Source: Isoetes taiwanensis
Taxonomy: Eukaryota > Streptophyta > Lycopodiopsida > Isoetales > Isoetaceae
NCBI GenBank assembly: GCA_021234155.1
Contig: JAJEKV010000006.1
Coordinates: 1,428,001 to 1,492,000 of the forward strand
Reading direction: 5' to 3'
Length of the DNA stretch: 64,000 nt
The translations under genes were made by a program, and so were the position numbers. Positions 56,498 through 64,000 of the stretch are shown here, one piece after another; position 1 is the first letter of the stretch; each line of letters begins with the position of its first letter. Below the pieces are notes generated by a model. It was given only the letters and a program-made list of their open reading frames with translations. It made no database searches and had not been told where the DNA came from.

Positions 56498-58530
56498 GCC
56501 TTCTAACATATGTTGGAGGGTAAATGAAATTCCCATGAAGTTTTCTCACATTTTTGAGGTAGGCTTTACATAGCCTTCAAATTTTAATCTTGTTCTGTAG
56601 TACATGAATTACGTCCCAAGGCCTCTGTCCAATTAATGTCCTCTAATTTAATATCTGGCCTCCAACATATGTTGGAGGTTTTCAAACTTGTTTTCAATGT
56701 ATTCTTGAAGGCAAACCTAAACACCTGTTGTTTAGTGTAAGTGTGTAATCGTAAGTTTTGGCCTAACTTCCAACATAGGTTGGAAGTTGAAGCTTAAACA
56801 TAGGTTTTTCAAGCTTGTAGTTGAATATTAGATTTCGTTTTAGTGTGGAGGTTTGGTATCACTTCCAACATGTGTTGGAGGTTGGTTTTGAAATTAGGTT
56901 GTGGCTTCCAACTTGTGTTGGATGTTGCAATTCTAAAATGTGACCTTTTAGAAATACATCCTTTCCAGGTTTAAGATGTGGCTTTACTTCCAACTTGAGT
57001 TGGAAATCCTATGTTCTAATGATGGGGGTTTAAAGGAACTCTAAACAAGTTTTGGCCTAAACAAATTGAATCTTAGATTCTTATTTATTGTCAGTTTTGA
57101 CATGAGATTATGTCATCACTTCCAACATGTGTTGGAAGTTAGAACTCTAAAGGATCTCTGTAGATGTACATCTTTTTTTCCAACTCTACGTTGTGGCCTA
57201 ACTTCCAACATGAGTTGGAAGTTGAATTTGGAAGTTGACATTTAAACATAGGTTTCTCAAATTTGAAGTTGAATCTTGAATTCTCATTTTAGTGTGGAGG
57301 TCTTGAATTAAGGTTATGACTTCCAACATGTGTTGGAAGTTGGAATTCTTGTACAGGTCTTAGAACGGGAGCTCCTAGAAAAACATCTTTTTCAAGTTGA
57401 AGTGTGGCTCCACTTCCAACTTGTGTTGAAAGTCCATTATTCTAATGATGGCAGTTTGAAGGATCTCTAGACTAGGTGGCCTAAGTTTCTCTAATTTGTA
57501 GCTGAATCCTAGATTCTTGTTACAGCATGGAAATTTTCAAATGAAGTCGTGGCATCACCTCCAACATGTGTTGGAAGTTGGTTTTTGTAATAAGGTTGTG
57601 GCTTCCAACACGCGTTGGAAGTTGGACTTTGAGGGAACTTTTAGAATGAGAGCTTCTAGAAAAGCACCTTTTTCAAGTTTACAATTGGCTTCACTTTTTT
57701 GAGGCAGGCTTTATAGAGCATTCAAATTTTAACCTTGTTCTGTAGTACATGAATTATGTCCCAAGGCCTCTATCCATTTAATGTCCTTTAATTTAATAGC
57801 TGGCCTCCAACATATGTTGGAGGTTTTAAACTTGTTTTCTATTGTATTCTTGAAGACGAACATAAACACCTTCCAAAGATGTGTTGGAAGTTAAATGGGA
57901 GATTTCTAAGAACTTCTATCACATGTTGGAGATAAGTTTGTAATCTTATAGTGTGAAACCGTAAGTTTTGGGCTCACTTCCAACATGTGTTGGAAGTTCG
58001 TTTTGTAATGATGTTGTGGCTTCCAACATATGTTGGAAGTTGGACTTTGAGAAAACTTTTAGAATGAGAGCTTCTAGGGAAAAGCACCTTCTTCAAGTTT
58101 ACAATTGGCTTCACTTCCAACTTGTGTTGGAAGTTCTATATTCTAATGATACATTTTGTTTTCAAATTTTACATTTGTGTTGAAATTTAGGATTCTCAAA
58201 TTGGTACTTGGATCTTAGATTCTTAATTTATTGTGGAGGTTTTGTCGTGAGGTTGTATCACCACTTCCAACATGTGTTGGAAGTTGGAATTTAAAATTCA
58301 TAGAGGTTTCAGAATGTTTATTGTGGGGGTCTTGAAATCAGCTTGTAACATCACTTCCAACATGTGTTTGAAGTTGGAATTCTAGACATCGTAGAGCACT
58401 TAACGTTTAGGTTGTGGGCCTACTTCCAAATCGAAAAACTCAAACACAACTCAAATATATGTAGTTGATTGTGGAATCACTTTTTAGATTGATGCGATCT
58501 CGCTTACAACATGCGTTGGATGTCTGTCTT
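56498..58530. repeat. Array of about 20 short palindromes, consensus CTTCCAACATGTGTTGGAAG
   Basis: Copies lie near 56498, 56660, 56767, 56867, 56910, 56986, 57117, 57205, 57327, 57416, 57556, 57603, 57806, 57874, 57975, 58019, 58114, 58263, 58354 and 58502, with weaker ones between. Each has 8-9-bp inverted arms (TTCCAACA / TGTTGGAA) around a two-base centre. Substitutions are often compensated, e.g. CCTCCAACATATGTTGGAGG. Spacing is irregular, 45-200 bp. Part of the array is also a longer degenerate repeat, with TAGATTCTTATTT and GTGGAGGTTTTG before many palindromes. The core contains CATGTG (E-box-like). No coding signal. Confidence 0.9.
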
Positions 58531-58679
58531 GGTCACTAACCTGTAAATTACACTTGTATTTCATAACTAAGACTTCATGGGACATGATTAAATTTTTATT
58601 CATATTTGTCTCATTGATTTTGACAGACAGCAATGCGAGGCTCAGAGCAATTTCATTGGACGTTAGTTTTGAAGATTAT

Positions 58680-59287
58680 GATATGAAGCAAGACTAATAA
58701 AGAAGAAATGGTTTTTTTAAGTGTTACATGGGTATACATCTTTCAACAATGTTTGCTTATTGGATGAAGATCGAAATATTTATGGAATATTATTGAAGCT
58801 TTATGATGCGCCTAGTGAAGATGGCAATTGTATGCTTGAGGCTTTGGTGGAAAATCCAGGGGAGAACAAAATTTATGGATATTCTCTTTGCTTTGAAAAT
58901 TTTGATGTTAATAAAATGGTCCAGACTGAGGAAATTGAAGTTAGTTGCCAACGTTATGGTTGAAAGCTGCCTAATTATAATGACTTAGAAGCAGTTGGTC
59001 TGCATTCTCATGATGACCTTTATGACGGGCTTCGTATGATTTGTTCAAAATTATCCAAAGAGGATACTGGTTCCCAAGTTTATGCAAAGCTTGCAAACAA
59101 GACGCCTAAAGGTAATCAGAGTTGTTCTAAATTATTGAAGAAGAAAAAAGATGCTCCAAAATGTATGGATGATGTACAAAAGAAGAAAATGAAGTCTCGG
59201 GAAGAAAGTAAGGAGAAAACTAAGACGCAACTAGCAAAAGGCACACTAGAAGGCTTTGGCAGGGTTGAACTTAGCCATTTACTGTAG
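58680..59287 (+). pseudogene. Degenerate unrecognised coding fragment
   Basis: A plus-strand frame from about 58721 reads VCLLDEDRNIYGILLKLYDA, then PSEDGNCMLEALVENPGENK. It meets a TGA at 58961-58963 and continues in the same frame (LPNYNDLEAVGLHSHDDLYD) to a Lys-rich tail and TAG at 59285. Codon-like continuity across one stop suggests a decayed gene or an exon joined by a missed intron. I do not recognise a family. Confidence 0.4.
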
Positions 59288-59289
59288 GA

Positions 59290-60766
59290 GTTGGCAAAGT
59301 GCAATTCGTTTAGAAACTTACAAAACACTTTTAATATAATTTAGAATCCAATCTATAATGTGGAAAGTTTGAAGCAAGCCCAAGGAAGTGATGGTTGGAA
59401 GTCCATGGTTGTGGGTGCATACATGGAATAAAGTCCTATTTATTTGAGTTTTTAGCATATTTGTTTATTAACATAGTTAGGTGCGCTTATACAGGACGGT
59501 AAGTTTGTAAATAGGATTTGACTAAATTATTGCTAGTATTTTTTCCTTCTTCTAGGTGATTGTTGTTGTTGTTGGAATTGGGTATGCCTTTCTATTAGGG
59601 CATGATTGTAGGTAAAAACAAGTCTTTCCTTATGGAGTTTCCCTTTCAGCCAATGGCAAGTCAAGTTTGATTCTTGGGAGGTGATTGGTATGCACTTGAA
59701 TCTATTGGTTTTTGTAATTAAAATAGGGTTTAAGCGCTGCTGGGCTATAAGGCAGTGGTTGGACTGAACATTGATTTCTGGTCCTTCATACACCTTACAA
59801 CAATCTTATGGTCTAGGTTGGAACATTAATTAGTCATATATAGAGATCTAACTTGCTCATAGTCGATTAAATACAAGGACTTTTTTATAGGTTGCATGTT
59901 GCTTGCTAGATAATTATGCAACAACTTAGTTGAATTATTATAGAAAGGATCTTTGTAAACACACAATGAACAAAGCGAGGCACTTTTGCAACCCAGTACT
60001 TTCCTTGGATACCTTACATCACTTGCATATCTTACAACATATTTCCAATAAGAACAAGATGGAACTACTTCATTTCATAAAAACAAATTTTGTTTTGTGT
60101 CTCGAAGAACCTTTGCAACTTTGACATTTTACTTTTACATGCTTACTCATATTTTGTTTGTGTGTCAAGGAAACTTTGCCGCTTTGACATTTAGTTTTAC
60201 ATGCTCGGTCATCCAAAAGGCAGGATAACTTCTCCCGTTCATGAATCGAGAAACCATTAATGCATGTAAACTTAAGATTGCATGCCATCTGTTCAATATC
60301 AACTTTACACACAATATCTCATAGACATTGAAATCTTGATCAGATGTTATGCAAACTTAATGGCTCGTCTTATGCTAAAAATGCTTGTATAGATGACCAA
60401 TGACCTCAGGAACACGTGATACATGTCTATGACAAAAGTTCCAATATTAATAAATGACTTTAGCTGGTAATTCAAGAATTAGAATCCAAGCTCACCCACG
60501 ATTGGGCAGGAAAGATCTAACTTTGACAATGCGGAAATGCATAAAATACAAACCTCTATATCACAAAATAAAACTGCAAATATCATCGTATCTTACCATC
60601 GTTCATAGGCTTTCTTGAGGCATGTGGGGTTTTTTTTGGCACTCCATCACAATGCAGTCTATCTAGAAGTCTTCAACATGCAGTAATTCTTTGTCCACGG
60701 TCGATCACTTAAATTTAGTGGGAACAGATGAGGAAATATATTTTCATCTTCATAAACAACCAAGGT
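59290..60766. other. No gene recognised
   Basis: AT-rich sequence with short ORFs only. A repeated phrase CTTTGACATTT...TTTACATGCT occurs at about 60119-60143 and 60182-60203, a diverged 60-bp tandem duplication. Confidence 0.4.
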
Positions 60767-60900
60767 GAAAGAATAGAATAGAATAGAATAGAATAGAATA
60801 GATTTTTTAACGTCCACTGAGACCAATAGGTCATGGGACCCATACAATGGGCTAGTACAATCATTACTACTAGGATTAAAAAACCCCTGCCTCAAAAGGT
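60767..60900 (-). mobile_element. 5'-truncated LINE 3' end with a (TTCTA)n tail
   Basis: Read on the minus strand, a short UTR block with GGTCTCAGTGGACGTTAAAA runs into TCTATTCTATTCTATTC. The LINE at 27505-27660 ends the same way (GGTCTC..., GACGTTAATATAATC, then CTTT repeats). The shared UTR word plus a short tandem tail marks a LINE 3' end. No ORF2 sequence is retained. Confidence 0.65.
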
Positions 60901-61104
60901 TTTCAAGGGATGAGCCTGAGCTTCATTACTCAAAAGGGATTTTTGTGACCATGTTATCCTTTTTCAATTGCTACGTCAAGCTGCTAACGTCTTATAAGAC
61001 AGACATAAACATCAATGTTTATGAGGTCTGCAAATGGTCAAGAATGTCTGTGGTCTGGAATAGCTATCTTCTTTCTTATTTTCGTAAGGCTTTGGTTTTT
61101 GTGC

Positions 61105-61144
61105 AAGGGAACGCCGCATGTTACGCCGGATGCGGCGTTCCCTT
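61105..61144. repeat. Perfect 15-bp hairpin AAGGGAACGCCGCAT
   Basis: The arm at 61105-61119 is exactly complementary to 61130-61144, with a 10-base loop (GTTACGCCGG). It is GC-rich in an AT-rich setting. It lacks the trailing T run of an intrinsic terminator, which would not be expected in plant nuclear DNA anyway. Confidence 0.85.
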
Positions 61145-61205
61145 CTCATTTCCATCCCCCTTGCGAGACGCAGGCTGGCGAAATTGAATGCCACTCCCAG
61201 ATCTC

Positions 61206-61326
61206 GAGCTGAGGCGCCAGAATTGAATGAGAGAAATTGAGGAGCGGATTTGAATTTCCAGGCTTATACGAAATTGCCTCCTCCTGTTTCAATCCTCCTC
61301 AGTTCCAGTTCCAGGCGCCTCAGCTC
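61206..61326. repeat. Foldback with GAGCTGAGGCGCC arms
   Basis: A perfect 13-bp arm near 61206-61218 pairs with GGCGCCTCAGCTC near 61314-61326. Between and after the arms, words such as TGAGGAG/CTCCTC and TCAGCTCTCATTTCCGG/TCAGCTCTCAATTTTGG repeat, so part of the loop also pairs. Confidence 0.75.
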
Positions 61327-61399
61327 TCATTTCCGGCACCTCTCCTCAGCTCTCAATTTTGGCGCAAAGGTGAGCCATTCTTCCTCTCCTTTTCTTCCG

Positions 61400-62115
61400 T
61401 TCTTTCTATGCTTACATGTTTGAATATGTTCTTTCTATGCTTACAGGTTTGAATAGACGATTTGAATAAACAGTTATAATAGACGATTGTTGACTGCTTT
61501 GCTTCTTCAGGAAGAACGCCGATTTGCATTTGGATTGTTTTTCAAAAGCTCAGGTTTACAGTAAGGATGTTTCACAGTAAGGATGAATATTGCAGGTTCA
61601 AGACTTGAACAGTTATTAGAAGCATATACGATTCTGGCTACAAATTTATGATATTATCAACTCTACACTAAAGGTACACTAAATTTCTGATTGTTTTTTC
61701 CTTGCTTTGTTGATCGCTTTCTGATCGTTTCTGATCTAGACTTGATGAGTGTGGTCATGAGCACACAATCACTTATCTCTTCTATAGTTCCACCTCTAGC
61801 TTATGAATGCTGTGACCGACTTTAGCTGCAAGATGGTCCAAAAGTTCTGTGTCACCTGGATCAAATTTTACACCAGCTGGAAGCCCAGGCCATTCCTGTA
61901 CATACTGTAGCATTACAACATTAGGCTCTGCGTTACACACATGAAACCTTCAAAGTCTCACAAGTCCTAAGAAATATATCTCAACAGATTCTGATAATAG
62001 CAAGCAACCATTACAAGCCTTTGTTTCTGTTATTTAGAAGAGAGATCTCTCTTCAGAATTGAGTTGTCTATAAGGATGGTAGAAAAGATGCTATTTAGGA
62101 TAAGTTTTTTTTAAT
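61400..62115. other. No gene recognised
   Basis: A short duplication, TTCTTTCTATGCTTACAKGTTTGAATA, lies at about 61401 and 61430. Otherwise there is no supported feature before copy B begins. Confidence 0.4.
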
Positions 62116-64000
62116 GGTCCTATCTTTTTCTTTTTGATTTTATTTCTATTTTTATTTTTTACTTTTTGAAAAGGGCTTTTATTGTAAGCCATTCAATCTC
62201 GTCTTTTTTAAAGAGGGCTTTTCTTGTAAGCCCTTTGATTCTTGACCATTAAGAAAGGAAAAAAAATTAGCACAAGTTGCATGCAAATACCTGGCGCACT
62301 CTAGATGTACCAATTAGTACACCTCATGTAATACGGCCACCAAATCATTATAAAAACCATTGAAAAAAGTGTACAAAAATACAAAAGAAACCCCCTGTTA
62401 TTATGCTAGATATGGAAGTGATCATAGGTAGGTGAAATCTTTGCTACCGTGCATAAGATATGGAGTCATACCTATTCTGTGAATGTTTTCATTGTCGTAT
62501 GAGGCATGGCTTGGCAAAGTGAAGCCCATATAGAATAACAAGGCCTATGAATTGAATTGGATATCTAGCCATGGTCGTATGAGCTGGTGCTTAGGAAAGA
62601 AAGTTCCAACACATGTTGAATGTCATAAGATAGATAGACAAATAGATGCTGATTGCTCAAATATTTTGAATAGATGAATTGGGGGCAACTTACACATTAG
62701 ATAAGTCTATTTACATTGCCTACTTAATCTAAAACAAGTAGCGTGTGTACCTTAGAAACCATAACAAAATGTATTGTTGCTTCTCTTTAGCTTCGAACCT
62801 ACAATACCAAATAAGAAATTTAATTTCTTGGAAACTAATAAAATATGCAATTAATTTATAGAATAATAATACTAATTGAAAGATATTTGATGTTTGTTTT
62901 TGGTTATGGAAGTAATCATAGGTAGGTGAAATCTTTGCTACCGTGCATAACATATGGAGGCACACATATACTTTGAATGTTTTCATTGTCGTATGAGACA
63001 TGGCTTGGTAAAGTGAACCCATAACAAGGCCTATTAATCGAATGGGATATCTAGCCATGGTCCTATGAGCTGGCGCTTAGGAAATAAAGTTCCAACACGA
63101 GTTGGATGTGAGTTAGTTTTAGGATTACAGTAGATGCAAAAAGGAAGTTCCAACATGTGTTGGATAGATTTAGGGTTAGGGCAGCTTCCGGCGTTCTGCA
63201 CATTGTTCTCTGCTGTTTCCCACTTAACTAGTCCAATTGCTGCAGCTTGGGGCTCTGACTAGTATTAAATTCTTTCTTCTAGACACCACCATTTTTGGGT
63301 GCTTTTTTTAAGCCATGGTTCTTCTTTCATAAGCATTGTATAAAGAAGCTCAAGATGGATGCTCCCTCCGTCAACGTCAACACATGACTAGTTCCAAGAA
63401 GGCAAATCTCGAATTTAGGGAAGTTCCAACATGTGTTGGATAGGTTTAGGGTTAGGGCAGATGCCAAAAAAGCAAACTTTGATCTTAGGGTTAGGGTAAA
63501 AGCAAATTTCATTTTGCTGGAACAGAGCAGACGCCACGCTCTGCCATTTCTCATTTGCTCTGTGTTTTCTTTCCATTTCTTTCTGAGTGGAGAGCTCTTC
63601 TATGGCAGAGGAACCCTTAACGTCCTGGTCCTCATCCTTTTGCTCTAGGAATTAATCTCAGCCGTTCTTTCTAAATTGCTATATCCAGTAACATTATTGT
63701 GGACCAATTTGTTATGGCCATAACAAATATGTTATGGCCATAACAAGCAGAAAGGATCGCCGGATTTGGGGCCTGGTTCTGTGTCGCCGGATTTAGAAGG
63801 CATGGTCGATCGCCTTTGCAGGCCAGGCAAGATCGATCCTATCTGGCGCCAAATCTGGACCCGAAAAATCGCCAGAAAGCTTGATCGAAATCTGGGGCAA
63901 TCTGGTCGAAGCTTGACCCCGAAATAAGCGTCATGAAGAGCTGGTGCCGCTCCTCCCAAACAGACCAGAAAAAACGGGCCGCGGATTTGCTGATGCCTGT
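62116..64000. repeat. Direct repeat, copy B (runs off the right edge)
   Basis: It matches 52010-53890 nearly base for base, including the internal 190-bp duplication, the TTCCAACA palindromes (about 62603, 63089, 63147 and 63423), short TTTAGGG/TTAGGG words and the double GGCCATAACA palindrome. Differences include an extra block with CCTTAACGTCCTGG near 63613 and a divergent patch at 63845-63925, after which identity returns. The copy continues past the window end. Confidence 0.93.

Noticed and set aside
56498-58530. CRISPR-like array
   Set aside because: Repeats are short, variable, irregularly spaced and palindromic in a plant nuclear context, with no cas genes.
52010-64000. LTR retrotransposon bounded by the two direct repeats
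   Set aside because: No TG...CA ends or 5-bp duplication at the visible boundary, no primer site, and no gag, protease or reverse transcriptase between them.

Overview
The window is nuclear DNA of a land plant, most likely a seed-free one such as a fern (inference). It has spliced genes with GT/AG introns, a nuclear gene for the chloroplast protein TIC56, a decayed pentatricopeptide-repeat (PPR) gene, bulb-type lectin and NB-ARC gene fragments, and plant-type CACTA, LINE, LTR and hAT/Harbinger-like elements. There is no bacterial gene order and no CRISPR array. I found no tRNA or rRNA gene by eye.

Layout. 1-3413: the 5' part of a decayed LTR retrotransposon on the minus strand (gag with zinc knuckles, primer site, LTR). 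It is interrupted by a 508-bp hAT-like MITE and sits against a broken kinase-like gene (3414-4429). 4500-9670: a Harbinger-like MITE, a six-unit diverged repeat, two polypurine tracts and a solo LTR with a perfect 5-bp target duplication. 9672-18860: a GC-rich tandem array of eight roughly 1.1-kb units, flanked by one shared low-copy repeat family. 19400-22030: fragments of a CACTA transposase and of LINEs. 22968-23600: a compound MITE and a 101-bp tandem duplication. 23988-26192: TIC56 in five exons, the one intact host gene I can name.

27505-45434 is a nest. A LINE (ORF1 plus endonuclease/reverse transcriptase ORF2, minus strand) is split by a complete 13.2-kb CACTA element (28262-41473) with matching termini and a TCC target duplication. 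The CACTA carries a TNP2-like transposase (minus) and a divergent nine-exon second gene (plus, 418 codons by my splicing). Introns of that second gene hold pieces of three unrelated host gene families: CRINKLY4/RCC1-like receptor repeats, a bulb-type (GNA-like) lectin and an NB-ARC domain. The LINE may in turn have split an unrecognised host gene whose last exons lie at 45541-45779.

45901-47093 is a PPR pseudogene. 47600-49992 is a decayed transposase-like gene (DUF7869-type, with a DUF8039-like leader). 50000-64000 is a mosaic: a pair of direct repeats of at least 1.9 kb about 10.1 kb apart, a 105-bp imperfect palindrome, a 262-codon ORF of unknown function, a possible bHLH fragment, about 20 copies of a short palindrome around CTTCCAACATGTGTTGGAAG, and several perfect hairpins.

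Apart from TIC56 the genes do not form a pathway. The window is mainly a record of nested transposition, gene-fragment capture and tandem amplification. All exon maps and family names come from reading the sequence, without alignment or database search.
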